Of a stretch of 64,000 nucleotides of DNA, positions 30,268 to 38,830 are shown one piece after another. Made by a program: the position numbers and the translations under genes. The stretch's first letter is position 1. Each line of letters opens with the position of its first letter. The notes beneath the pieces are model-generated. The model ran no database searches. It worked only from the letters and a program-made list of their open reading frames with translations, and had not been told where the DNA came from. Origin of the DNA: Candidatus Methylacidiphilum fumarolicum (GTDB lineage Bacteria; Verrucomicrobiota; Verrucomicrobiia; Methylacidiphilales; Methylacidiphilaceae); contig NZ_OX458932.1 in assembly GCF_949774925.1 (NCBI RefSeq), positions 992,001 to 1,056,000 on the forward strand, given 5' to 3'.

Positions 30268-31489
30268 GGCGAAAGAGGCAAGTCGCTTATTGTCTGAGCT
30301 TTCTACAGAAAAAATTAATCAAGCTTTGATTGCTATTGGAGAGGAACTTCAGACAAGAAAGACAGTCATTCTTTCTGCTAACGATAGGGATATTGATAGC
30401 GCAAAAATTATGGGTCTTTCCGAGGCGATCATAGATAGACTTTTTCTTGGGGAAAAAAGGTTTACAGCCCTTCTAAAATCCTTGGAAGACATAGTCTTGC
30501 TTCCTTGCCCAATTGGAGAAACTATCGAGCAATGGAAAAGACCTAATGGAATATTGATTAAAAAAGTGAGAGTTCCAATTGGAGTCATTGGAATCATTTA
30601 TGAATCAAGACCTAATGTCACTGTTGATTCTGCAGCCTTATGTTTGAAATCAGGCAATGTAGCTATTCTTAGAGGAGGTACGGAAGCTTTTAACACAAAT
30701 AAGGAGCTTGTTACTGCTATACGCGAAGGACTTAGGAAAACGAATATTGCAGAAGACGCTGTCATTCTTATTCCCACAACCGATCGGCAGTCTATCCCCA
30801 TTCTCTGCGCACAAAGAGATTTCATCGATCTGCTAATACCAAGAGGAGGAAAAGGATTGATTGAAACGGTAATGAACAATGCAAAAGTACCGGTCATTAA
30901 GCATTATCAGGGGATTTGTCATGTTTATATCCACAGCGAAGCTTCCTTTGAAAAAGCCTTGGACATTGTCTTGAACGCTAAATGTCAAAGGCCGGCTGTC
31001 TGTAATGCTATGGAAACGCTTTTGGTGGATGAAAAAATTGCTTCGGATTTTCTTCCCTTGATTGTCAGTGAACTGCAAAATAGGGGAGTGGAAATTCGTG
31101 GTGATGAAAAATGTCTTCACATAATGGGAGATCGAATAAGTACCGCTACGGAAGAGGATTGGTCCACAGAGTATCTAGATCTTATTTTATCAATAAAGAT
31201 TGTTAGCAATCTTGACGAAGCCATCAATCACATCCATCAATATGGGTCTAATCATTCCGATGCGATTGTAACGGAAGACCCTGCTGCAGCAGAGGCTTTT
31301 TTACACAAAATCGATTCCGCTGCCGTTTACTGGAATGCTTCCACACGTTTTACCGATGGATTTGAATTTGGATTTGGAGCCGAAATAGGTATCAGTACGG
31401 ACAAAATCCACGCTCGTGGTCCCATGGGGCTGAAAGAGCTTACTTCTTATAAGTATCTTATTTATGGAAATGGTCAGGTTCGAAACTGA
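30227..31489 (+). CDS. proA: Glutamate-5-semialdehyde dehydrogenase (gamma-glutamyl phosphate reductase)
   Basis: Second step of proline synthesis: reduces glutamyl phosphate with NADPH. The 420 residues fit the family. Visible are KVRVPIGVIGIIYESRPNVT, KSGNVAILRGGTEAFNTN, DLLIPRGGKGLIETVM, KHYQGICHVYIH, the catalytic cysteine region QRPAVCNAMETLLVD, and EFGFGAEIGISTDKIHARGP. I use ATG 30227 (MKELSEQIQGLCRRAKEA). An in-frame upstream ATG at 30188 would add 13 residues overlapping proB further and is less likely. Confidence 0.95.
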   Translation: MKELSEQIQGLCRRAKEASRLLSELSTEKINQALIAIGEELQTRKTVILSANDRDIDSAKIMGLSEAIIDRLFLGEKRFTALLKSLEDIVLLPCPIGETIEQWKRPNGILIKKVRVPIGVIGIIYESRPNVTVDSAALCLKSGNVAILRGGTEAFNTNKELVTAIREGLRKTNIAEDAVILIPTTDRQSIPILCAQRDFIDLLIPRGGKGLIETVMNNAKVPVIKHYQGICHVYIHSEASFEKALDIVLNAKCQRPAVCNAMETLLVDEKIASDFLPLIVSELQNRGVEIRGDEKCLHIMGDRISTATEEDWSTEYLDLILSIKIVSNLDEAINHIHQYGSNHSDAIVTEDPAAAEAFLHKIDSAAVYWNASTRFTDGFEFGFGAEIGISTDKIHARGPMGLKELTSYKYLIYGNGQVRN

Positions 31490-31647
31490 AAGACTAGTGA
31501 AATAAAAGCATTATAATATTAAAACAACAAATAACACGCATTAGCTTATACTCTCTTGATAGTTGAAAAACCATTGATTCTGTTCAAAGGCAAGTTTTTA
31601 TACGAGATGTATTCTTAATTCAAAATCTTAACGGATTTCTTTTAAAC

Positions 31648-32313
31648 TTAACCATGCTGTTTCCCATTGCCATTTTTCTTTTCTTGTTTGTTTTGCTTTT
31701 CTTGTTCTTTTGAGGAATCTTCTTCTTTTAATTTTTCTTTGTCTGCTTCTGCTTTCTCATCTATTTCTTCTTCCTCTTCTTCCCACTCTTCAATGAGAAT
31801 TTCTTCAGTGTACAGACTTTCTTCGGATTCGTCTTCTTCGCCTTCTTCGTCTTCTTCGTCAGTCATTTCTAAAGCTTCATATTTTAAAACGCTTGTCATC
31901 ATATCATCGAAATCCTTAAATTCGACTACTTCCTGAAGATCCTCCTCATCCAAAGCCAGATATTTGTTCGTAGGGAAATGATAGGCATACCAGAAAAGAT
32001 TGGAATAGCCTAATATGAGATAATCCTTGTTTTGCTCGAAGGTACCAATAGCTAGATTTTCAGATATTAATCCTGGAATCACTTGAAATTCATCTCTTTC
32101 ATGGTCTGTGGAAAAAAAGACAACCCCATTATGGGCAAAACCGTCTGCAACTTTTAAAAAATCAAGATAATCTTCTGGAATTTCTATACCATATTTTTCC
32201 TTAACCTGATCTCTATAAGCCAAAATTTTTTCTTCTGGTCTCCCTCTAAAGGGCTCAAAGCCTGCATCGGTTTCTTCTTTGTTGACCATTTCTAAATATT
32301 CGAGGTATTTCAT
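31648..32313 (-). CDS. SUKH (SMI1/KNR4)-domain protein with acidic C-terminal tail; probable immunity protein
   Basis: SUKH-domain proteins are the commonest immunity partners of bacterial nuclease toxins. Residues about 30-145 match the SMI1/KNR4 pattern: YGIEIPEDYLDFLKVADGF, then NGVVFFSTD, YLILGYSNLFWYAYHFPTNK and EFKDFDDMMTSVLKYE. Residues about 149-205 are an extreme Glu/Asp-rich stretch, followed by a short Lys/Gln/Asn tail. An acidic tail of this kind could mimic nucleic acid or shield a basic toxin surface (inference). No signal peptide, so cytoplasmic. It lies 14 bases downstream of the probable toxin gene on the same strand, the usual toxin-then-immunity order. Confidence 0.75.
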   Translation of the reverse strand: MKYLEYLEMVNKEETDAGFEPFRGRPEEKILAYRDQVKEKYGIEIPEDYLDFLKVADGFAHNGVVFFSTDHERDEFQVIPGLISENLAIGTFEQNKDYLILGYSNLFWYAYHFPTNKYLALDEEDLQEVVEFKDFDDMMTSVLKYEALEMTDEEDEEGEEDESEESLYTEEILIEEWEEEEEEIDEKAEADKEKLKEEDSSKEQEKQNKQEKKNGNGKQHG

Positions 32314-32327
32314 AACATTGCCTTTGA

Positions 32328-33578
32328 TTAGCGATATAACGCTTGGTTTTTTAGTTCATTGTCCTTTGTATAAAATTTTGACGATGCCACTGCCCAATTC
32401 ATTTTATTTTCACTGTTAATGATTGGCAATATAAATTTTGGTTTATGGGTCGAAGGAAGCTTGATTCCATTGATAATGGCGCCCGCAGGTAGCCAGTCTT
32501 TTGCAAAACAACTTGCTTCTTTCGCAGCCTGATTTCTTACATAAATATTTTTCGATTGTTCCTTGTTTTCTTTGGAATGTATTTTTTGGAAAAGCTTTAT
32601 AGCTTTTCTATATTTTTGATCAATCTGGTATGGCTGTTCTCCGATAAGACGAGAGAAGGCGACAATTTTATTTTCCCAAGAAAGTGGGAGACTTGCTTGT
32701 GGATCAAGAATTTTTAATTCTTTACGCAACTGTTCGACCGAATGGATCGGTTTTTGAATGGGAGGATAAATAGGAAAGAGAGGTCGTACTGCATAATATG
32801 GTTGTGGTGTTTGGGTGTTCCCATTTATTTGTGGATGAAGAAAAATGGCATGCCAGAAATGGTGCGGATTCATTTGGTTGTTGTTGCTTTTAAAAGTTTG
32901 AACAAGTACAAGATTGGCTGGATCATTTGGAGAAGGATGATTTTTGGACAGGACACTTTTCTGAATGACATGATGACAATTATAACTGTCTTTGATAGTT
33001 TCCATGCTGCTTTGACGCAGCCTTTTAACCTTATAAAAAGCTATGGCATTACGCCGAATACCATCTTCATCAAGGATGGTTCCTAAGTTTTTTTTGGGAA
33101 CTTTCCCTTTTTTCATGAGTTCTAGACCCTCCTTACCAACGGCAAGGAGACTAAGTGATTTGCCTACTGGATGAGAAGCAAGGGCTGCTAAGAATTGAGG
33201 CCTTATTTTTTCATATTCTTTAACGATTTTTTTGTAATTTTTACTTTCTTTGTCCAGCGGTGTGACGATCGATTTTTCTAGAACTATTCCGGGGGCCTCT
33301 GGACAACCCTGAAGTATAGAAGAAGGGCTAGCAAGGCCATCAAGGTTTTTAAGCATTCGATCCACTTTTAAGACCATCTCTTTTGAGGGAATAATGTTCC
33401 CTTTAGAATCTCGTAATAGACTCCTTTTCTTTTTCATAAAAAAGGAGTGGGTTGATAAGAAGAGGGCACTAAAAAAAAGAGCTTTTTGTTTAAAAAACCC
33501 TGTTCGAAAACTCCATTGCAAGACCTTGGAATATGAATTTACTGATAGTTTCCTTTTACTAAAACATATTCGGGACAT
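32328..33578 (-). CDS. Probable secreted HNH/EndoVII-like nuclease toxin
   Basis: I do not recognise a named family over the whole 416 residues. Near residues 201-248 a His-rich ββα-metal-like pattern is visible: CHHVIQKSVL, then DPANLVLVQ about 20 residues on, then PHHFWHAIFLH. This order (HH, N-L, H-x-x-H-x(4)-H) resembles HNH/EndoVII toxins of the WHH/LHH type. The N-terminus has a basic, hydrophobic segment (ALFFSALFLSTHSFF, about residues 33-47) that could be an export signal. The first ~9 residues are encoded by the right end of IS607 copy B, so the true start may be a TTG at codon 20 (AAGG upstream) or ATG at codon 48. SUKH immunity gene follows after 14 bases. Confidence 0.55.
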   Translation of the reverse strand: MSRICFSKRKLSVNSYSKVLQWSFRTGFFKQKALFFSALFLSTHSFFMKKKRSLLRDSKGNIIPSKEMVLKVDRMLKNLDGLASPSSILQGCPEAPGIVLEKSIVTPLDKESKNYKKIVKEYEKIRPQFLAALASHPVGKSLSLLAVGKEGLELMKKGKVPKKNLGTILDEDGIRRNAIAFYKVKRLRQSSMETIKDSYNCHHVIQKSVLSKNHPSPNDPANLVLVQTFKSNNNQMNPHHFWHAIFLHPQINGNTQTPQPYYAVRPLFPIYPPIQKPIHSVEQLRKELKILDPQASLPLSWENKIVAFSRLIGEQPYQIDQKYRKAIKLFQKIHSKENKEQSKNIYVRNQAAKEASCFAKDWLPAGAIINGIKLPSTHKPKFILPIINSENKMNWAVASSKFYTKDNELKNQALYR

Positions 33579-33653
33579 GCTAACCCCAGGCCCTGAGTTC
33601 GTTCTTTTCGCCTAGGTTTTGTGTCGGGATGATCCGAAATTGCCAAGACCATT

Positions 33654-34860
33654 TTATTCTCCGATGGATTGGTGTGGTGTTGATGGACCAGTGGCGGAAG
33701 ATCCTCCGGTACTCTCACTAGCCGCGATGGCAATCGCTCCCGCTTCGCGTCCATCCGCTGCGGTTGGCCGGTGTCTGGAGTCGTTTGCCCTGAAATAATC
33801 TCCTTCATCGGGATGGCAATCGGGCGGTAGCCTGCTGTTACAGATACTCCTTTCCAAATGCATCGCAAGCAGCAGGTTCTGCTGAGTCCATAGAGAAATC
33901 TCCCGATCTTCGATCCTTTCTTTGAGGTTATATGCGCCAACCCCATCCGCATAGCTCGCATACCCACCAAGCAGGCATACAAACCTATCTCCCCTGCAAT
34001 TCTTTGGATGGACATACCCGCTTCGCATCAAAGCCATAGAGCTATAGGCTGGGTTGGCCTTCTCTCGACGGAAACCTTCCGCCGACTCCAGAAAATCGAT
34101 TCGCTCTTGAAGCAAACAGCTGCGCATTTGTAGGATGCGCCTAGAATGCTCTTTACTTGAAGCGTTCCCAACCCTAAGAAACAATTACTGAAGGTCTTTG
34201 TAATGTAAGAAGAGGGCTTAGGCTTATGTTTATTGGCCGCTCTATTTTTGTCTACCCCTTGCGCAAAAGAGGTAGTCACTTTTTATCCCCCAGGCTGTGC
34301 TTGCGGATGCGTCTTGGTTTAGTTGCCTTCCCTGTATTCTTACTAATTGCTTGGAGGTGGTACCGTTTCTTTCCTTCCTTTTTATGATATTAGAGAGCTT
34401 AGAAAATATTTCTTTTCGTGGCCATCTATGAAAACTTCAGAAAGTCCACCCTCTATTCCGACTGCTTCTCCATATAATCGCTTCGGAATTTGTCGTTGCG
34501 CTGCGTAAGGAATTCCCGCCTCTTTTTTTTTAAACAGGGCAAATCATGTCCTGAAGCTTTAAGTTAACTGATAAAGGAATGACAACCCTTTTGCCACCTT
34601 CATGACTCATGAGAAAGATGTACTGTCTTTCCTTCTCTTCAAAAGTCCGACCTTCTGTCACCAGCTTGTCCCGTTTCCCGCGTTTGCCTAAGCTTTCAGC
34701 GAAGCAGTTCAAGCCAGAGAAAGAGACAAGAAAACGATCCTTCTCGGCTGCGTAACGAAGGCAGTGATCCTTTGGCATCTGGGGCTTCTTCCGGTTGAGT
34801 TGTTGACTCTCCGCTCAATATCGTTCGCCTCAGTATCTTATCCGGCTTTATTGGTTTTCC
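33654..34860 (-). pseudogene. tnpB of IS607 copy B, broken
   Basis: TnpB-family remains with several frameshifts. 34530-34778 encodes GRTFEEKERQYIFLMSHEGG and KRVVIPLSVNLKLQD, equivalent to the GKRIVIPLAGKLKIRG segment of copy A. A middle stretch around 34300-34500 is scrambled, with a RuvC-I remnant only (GIEGGLSEVFIDG, catalytic Asp lost). 33654-34184 holds RRILQMRSCLLQERIDFLES, EKANPAYSSMALMRSGYVHP and FVCLLGGYASYADGVGAYNL, in which the zinc-ribbon cysteines (expected CPRCG and CLHCG) are mostly lost. No functional protein can result. Confidence 0.72.
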
Positions 34861-35449
34861 CCATGGCCTTTAATCTTTTCTTTTGTATTGACGCAAACCA
34901 AAAAGAGGGCTTGGGAAAGCAGTGGAGGATCGAAAGGAAATCCTTAAGCATCTCTTCCTGCAGAGAGAGGGATTCGCCCGTTCATGGGGGTGAGTTTGGT
35001 CCTAAGAGAGGGGTAAAACTTCTAGGGGCCATTCGAAACCGAATCGGACCAGCCGGTCCTTGTGAGTCACCACGACCATCGAAGACATCGGCCCGTTCCC
35101 CCCAGCTCTATCAGACGTGAGAAAATTCTTTCTCTGGTAGTTTAGTCCGCTGCTTTCAATCCTCCAGCCGTTCGGTCACCGTCTTGCCTTCAGCCAGAGA
35201 AAACCTTACCAGAGCTTTCCGCTGATCCTCCTTTTGATCTGCGCTGGAGACTCTTGTGTAGGAGCTTACGGGGTGATCTCGTCACCTTTTGGCCAATCAT
35301 CCGAAGATAGTCCTCATGGGGGGTAATACTACCTGTTTGTCGGAGTCCGCTTAGGGGCTAACACCCTTTCCCATCGCCTTTTGCTACCGTCTGTTTACGC
35401 TTCGACCGATCAGCGCACCAAACCTCGTCTGCGAATAAAAGTTCGCCAT
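34850..35449 (-). pseudogene. IS607-type serine recombinase tnpA of copy B, broken
   Basis: Starts at ATG 35449 with MANFYSQTRFGALIGRSV. After frameshifts and stops it is readable as TRVSSADQKEDQRKAL, AEGKTVTERLED, GLNYQRK and VVVTHKDRLVRFGFEW, then a C-terminal GLRQYKRK. The S-A-D-Q-K-E-D pattern and the THKDRLVRFGFEW block are hallmarks of IS607 TnpA, a serine recombinase. At least three in-frame stops interrupt it. Its main value is that it identifies both copies as IS607 family and shows what is deleted in copy A. Confidence 0.75.
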
Positions 35450-35609
35450 GCCTATTTATAACTAGATTGGCATGGCAATATCCATAACTATTATTTACTC
35501 TTTGCGGTCAAATAGGTCCTTGAAGAGCGCGCAGTTATTTCTGTCTTGACTGCAGAGGGAGTAAGAGCTTGGCTCTGTTGGATGGGACCTCTTTTGAGAT
35601 AAAGAGTGG

Positions 35610-36416
35610 TTAATGGGATTTCCATTCAATTGCAAAGATCATCAAGAGGATAAGCCCAAGTCCAACTCGATACCAGACAAAGGGAATAAATGTGTGTGTT
35701 TGAATAAAAGAAAGGAGCCATTTGACAGCAATGAAAGCAACGATGGCTGAAACGAAAAATCCCAGAAAAAGGGTGAGAGGAGGGTCAGTAGGAGGTACTT
35801 TTAAAAAATTAGTCTGTTCTACCCAAGAAAAAAGGCTTGCGGCAAACATAGTTGGAATGCCTAGCAGAAAAGCAAATTCAGTAGCGGCAGGTCGTGACAC
35901 TCCGAAGAGTACAGCCATAAGAATAGTAGCAGCTGATCTTGAAAATCCAGGTAGAACCCCTGCCACAACCTGACTTACCCCAACAGCTATGGCAGTTAAC
36001 CAGCTTATATCTTCCACAAAAGATTGATTGCGACAAGACACTTTTTCGACAAAGTAGATCCAAAATGCTCCACCAAAAATGGCGATGATTACTGGTCCAA
36101 GATCTTTAGGAAGCTCCCATCCCATTTTTTTTACCCATAATCCAAGCAACGCAGTAATGAAGAAAGCTAAACCAAGTTTCAAAAAGTAGGGAATTTTTTC
36201 TTTATTCTTCCACAAGAAAAAAAAACTAGAAACCCGTTCTTTATAAATAAGACAAACGGCCAAGACAGCTCCAAGCTGGATAAAAATGTTGAAAGTTTCA
36301 GATTTTTCTCCCATCCAATGCTCTGCAATAAGGAGATGGCCAGTACTTGATATAGGAAGAAATTCACTAATCCCCTCGATAATCCCTAAAAGGATAGTCT
36401 GCCATATGTCATTCAT
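35610..36416 (-). CDS. uppP: Undecaprenyl-diphosphatase (UppP/BacA)
   Basis: Integral membrane phosphatase that recycles the undecaprenyl carrier for peptidoglycan and LPS synthesis. The 268 residues have the family length and about eight hydrophobic segments. The catalytic motifs are LGIIEGISEFLPISSTGHLL (E-x-x-x-E and the PISST-GH box, residues about 10-29) and PGFSRSAATILMAV. Loss-of-function usually raises bacitracin sensitivity. It lies 48 bases downstream of dacA on the same strand, giving a small cell-wall operon. Confidence 0.96.
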   Translation of the reverse strand: MNDIWQTILLGIIEGISEFLPISSTGHLLIAEHWMGEKSETFNIFIQLGAVLAVCLIYKERVSSFFFLWKNKEKIPYFLKLGLAFFITALLGLWVKKMGWELPKDLGPVIIAIFGGAFWIYFVEKVSCRNQSFVEDISWLTAIAVGVSQVVAGVLPGFSRSAATILMAVLFGVSRPAATEFAFLLGIPTMFAASLFSWVEQTNFLKVPPTDPPLTLFLGFFVSAIVAFIAVKWLLSFIQTHTFIPFVWYRVGLGLILLMIFAIEWKSH

Positions 36417-36464
36417 AATGAAAGACAGCTAAAAAAAATCAGGGTCATTGCTTCTTTCAAAGCG

Positions 36465-37427
36465 TTAGAATTTCTCCTCGAGTGTATATTGTGGCTTAGT
36501 TTGAGAAAATCCATAATCGAATAGGATTCGAGCGTCATACCATTTATCGGGGCTATGCAGTAAGGTCAGATAAAGAGTATGGCCGTTTCTTTCACAGGAA
36601 GCTGCATAAGTATGTAAGGAAATTCTAGTCCATCCTGTCTTTGCTGGTCCCATGCCCATATAACTGCCCAGTAATCGGTTATGGTTATACATAACTCTGG
36701 AGATGCCTCCATTTTGAAAATGAATTTTTCTGGTTTGGCAGATTTGGTTAATAATCGGATTCTTTATGGCCGCTTGAAAGATTCGCATGAGATCTTGAGC
36801 TGTTGTATACTGTCCAGGTTCAAATAGCCCATGAGGATTAACAAAATGGGTATTCCGACAGCCTAAAGAGGCCGCTTTTTGATTCATCTCTTCAACAAAT
36901 TTCTCAACGGAGCCACTACAATATCTAGCTAGGGCCAAAGCGGCATCATTACAAGAACCGATTAGAAGTTCTTCTATCAGTTGATTGACTGGAACAATTT
37001 CTCCTGCAATAAGAGGAACATGAGATGGTTGCACTAGTGTGTCTTCTCTTTTGATACGTACGCTACCTTTGAATGCTGTTTTATCGTAAGCGACCAAAGC
37101 AGTCATAAGCTTGGTGGTACTAGCAGGGGCATAGGGAACATCCTCATTTCTTGCAAAAAGTACTTTGTGAGAGGTAGCATCGTAGAGGAGGACTCCACTG
37201 GCCTGGACAAGAGAGTTGACTTGCTCGTAACTAAGATCTCTAATCCCTCCTTTATATGAATGATGCGATCTGCTCCTTGCCAAAAGTTGGTTAGGAGGGG
37301 CAATGATTGTAATAATTAAAAAGAGAAGGGATAAAAAAGAAAAAATGGATAACTGGGAAAAAGAAAGGTAATAGCAACCGTATATTTTTTTTAATCGTCT
37401 TCTGTAAGCTCTATAAAAACAACTCAT
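36465..37427 (-). CDS. dacA: D-alanyl-D-alanine carboxypeptidase (penicillin-binding protein, DacA/PBP5 family)
   Basis: Serine peptidase that trims the terminal D-Ala of peptidoglycan side chains. The 320 residues have a basic N-terminus and one hydrophobic signal segment (about residues 27-45, FSFLSLLFLIITIIAPP), which directs it to the periplasm. All three penicillin-binding motifs are visible: SxxK in YAPASTTKLMTALVAY, SxN as GSCNDAALALARY, and KTG in MGMGPAKTGWTR. The usual C-terminal beta domain and amphipathic anchor of PBP5 are absent, so it is a minimal peptidase-only form. uppP follows. Confidence 0.93.
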   Translation of the reverse strand: MSCFYRAYRRRLKKIYGCYYLSFSQLSIFSFLSLLFLIITIIAPPNQLLARSRSHHSYKGGIRDLSYEQVNSLVQASGVLLYDATSHKVLFARNEDVPYAPASTTKLMTALVAYDKTAFKGSVRIKREDTLVQPSHVPLIAGEIVPVNQLIEELLIGSCNDAALALARYCSGSVEKFVEEMNQKAASLGCRNTHFVNPHGLFEPGQYTTAQDLMRIFQAAIKNPIINQICQTRKIHFQNGGISRVMYNHNRLLGSYMGMGPAKTGWTRISLHTYAASCERNGHTLYLTLLHSPDKWYDARILFDYGFSQTKPQYTLEEKF

Positions 37428-37661
37428 GATGCTAAATTATAAGAACATGAATCGGCTGCTGTCCAGAATTTTTTAGTCTGGCACGAGGTCTACACCCTTT
37501 TATGAGCTAGCTTGCACAAAGAGACTTATGATACGCTAGATCAGTTTTTGTACCTTTTTTCTACAAGGCATCTCTTGAGAAGACTAGCTAGAATGGCTCC
37601 ACTCCTTTTGCAGCATTCGATCCCAACGAATTGGAATCATTCCACTGCTATTTGCCAGTTG

Positions 37662-37690
37662 AGTCCGACTATTTGCTAGCAAATACCGGA
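37662..37690. repeat. Long near-perfect hairpin in the dacA/bS22-like intergenic region
   Basis: GTCCG...CGGAC encloses TATTTG...CAAATA around a CTAG centre (37662-37690), an 11-bp stem with a small internal loop; the core ATTTGCTAGCAAAT is a perfect 14-base palindrome. A second small hairpin (CCATTC...GAATGG) lies just downstream at about 37693-37710. No T-tract follows on either strand, so it is not a classical terminator. It sits 31 bases 3' of the bS22-like gene and may stabilise that mRNA end or be a protein-binding palindrome. The rest of 37428-37720 shows no gene that I can support. Confidence 0.5.
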
Positions 37691-37720
37691 CACCATTCTC
37701 TTAGGAATGGAAAAGCCAAT

Positions 37721-37825
37721 TTAAGCTTTGTATCGAAGCCTCTTTTTATGTCTATTGGCTCGCCTTCGTTTTCGGCGCTTATGTTTATTCATTTTTGCCT
37801 TGCGGCGTTTTTTAAGTGATCCCAT
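37721..37825 (-). CDS. bS22 / AURKAIP1-COX24-like ribosomal mini-protein
   Basis: A 34-codon gene on the minus strand, ATG 37825 to TAA 37721. The product is almost entirely Lys/Arg with the family signature MGSLKKRRKAKMNKHKRRK and a tail ANRHKKRLRYKA. It matches the AURKAIP1/COX24 (mS38) pattern M-G-S-x-x-KKRRK-K-M-x-K-HK-RK; the mycobacterial homologue bS22 is a small-subunit ribosomal protein of similar size. It starts 13 bases after the hisG stop, so it is probably transcribed from the hisG promoter. It is far below ordinary ORF length cut-offs and the opposite strand carries a misleading 62-codon open frame. Confidence 0.85.
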   Translation of the reverse strand: MGSLKKRRKAKMNKHKRRKRRRANRHKKRLRYKA

Positions 37826-37838
37826 GTCCAACAAATTT

Positions 37839-38717
37839 TTAGTAAATGATTTTGTTTAACGAATATTCTATTATTCCCTCTGCTCCCATTTCTTTTAGTC
37901 GTGGGGCAAGTTCCCTTACTGAGCTTTCATCCAGAATCGTTTCCACTGCTACCCATTGACAATCGGCCAAGGGAGATACAGTGGGATTTCGGAGAGCTGG
38001 TAAAATTTTTAATATCGCATTTAAATTTTCTTTGGGTACGTTCATCTTTAGACCAACTTTATTCCGCGCATTTAGAGCAGATTGCAAGAGAAGAGCCATT
38101 GAAGTAAGTTTTTTTCTTTTTTCTTTGTTTTCCCATACTGCATGAGAACAGATGAATTGAGGATAGCTTTCTAATATCGTATCCACTATCCGTAGATGGT
38201 TTGCTCTAAGGGAAGAGCCTGTTTCCGTTATGTCGACAATGGCATCGACCAATTCAGGCACTTTTACTTCTGTGGCTCCCCATGAAAATTCTACATGAGC
38301 TTCAACCCCAATTCTTTTTAAGTATTGCTTGACCATATTAACAGCTTCCGTGGCTATCCACTTACCTTGGAGATCTGTAGGCTTTTGAATAGGAGAGTTT
38401 TCGTGGACAGCAAGAACCCATTTTACCGGTGCAGATGTTGTTTTGTTATATCTGAGTTCACAAATAACATGGACGTCTGCATGGTTTTCTAATATCCAAT
38501 CTCTGCCTGTAATGCCGCAATCCAAAAAACCTTGTTCTACATATCGGGCAATTTCTTGGGGTCTAACCAGTCTGACTTCTAGCTCCTCGTCATCTATAGC
38601 AGGCCGATAATCACGACTGTTCCGAGCGACAACATAACCAGCTTTTGCAAACAGATCGATTGTCGCCTCTTCCAAGCTTCCTTTTGGTAGTCCAAATCTT
38701 AATTTCAAAACATTCAT
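37839..38717 (-). CDS. hisG: ATP phosphoribosyltransferase, long form
   Basis: First committed step of histidine synthesis. The 292 residues are the long (HisGL) form with a C-terminal regulatory domain. Visible are [20 protein letters not shown], the [20 protein letters not shown] region, [33 protein letters not shown] (the phosphate loop), and the ACT-like C-terminal part ending in [15 protein letters not shown]. Start: ATG 38717 ([13 protein letters not shown]) is preferred over the upstream TTG at 38741, which would add eight residues. Other his genes are not nearby. The bS22-like gene follows. Confidence 0.94.
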   Translation of the reverse strand: MNVLKLRFGLPKGSLEEATIDLFAKAGYVVARNSRDYRPAIDDEELEVRLVRPQEIARYVEQGFLDCGITGRDWILENHADVHVICELRYNKTTSAPVKWVLAVHENSPIQKPTDLQGKWIATEAVNMVKQYLKRIGVEAHVEFSWGATEVKVPELVDAIVDITETGSSLRANHLRIVDTILESYPQFICSHAVWENKEKRKKLTSMALLLQSALNARNKVGLKMNVPKENLNAILKILPALRNPTVSPLADCQWVAVETILDESSVRELAPRLKEMGAEGIIEYSLNKIIY

Positions 38718-38830
38718 GGGAAAAGCTTCAACTCTATCCAATCTTTTGGTTTTGTAAAGATCTTTTTGTTCCTTTTGATAAGTAAGACCAAAATGGAGAA
38801 GGAAAAAAAAGAGAATAGGGACTCATAGGG

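Larger units (their letters stand above)
33552..35487 (-). mobile_element. Decayed IS607-family element, copy B
   Basis: About 1.9 kb in the opposite orientation to copy A (12344-14438). On the minus strand the order is tnpA remains, then tnpB remains. Both ends were estimated by comparing the copies. The internal tnpA core that copy A has lost is still readable here, so the copies decayed independently. One end runs into the 5' end of the probable toxin gene; the other is about 120 bases from uppP. This accounts for nearly all of the gene-free stretch 33579-35609. Confidence 0.78.

Noticed and set aside
31667-31936. Ser-rich plus-strand open frame
   Set aside because: It is the complement of the Glu/Asp-rich tail of the SUKH gene; codons GAA/GAG/GAT read as TTC/CTC/ATC and Ser on the other strand.
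37428-37720. tmRNA or other large structured RNA gene
   Set aside because: I looked for tRNA-like ends, a tag reading frame and known conserved loops and found none; only isolated hairpins are supported.
37631-37819. 62-codon plus-strand open frame
   Set aside because: It lies opposite the bS22-like gene and has no recognisable protein features; the minus strand carries the family signature.
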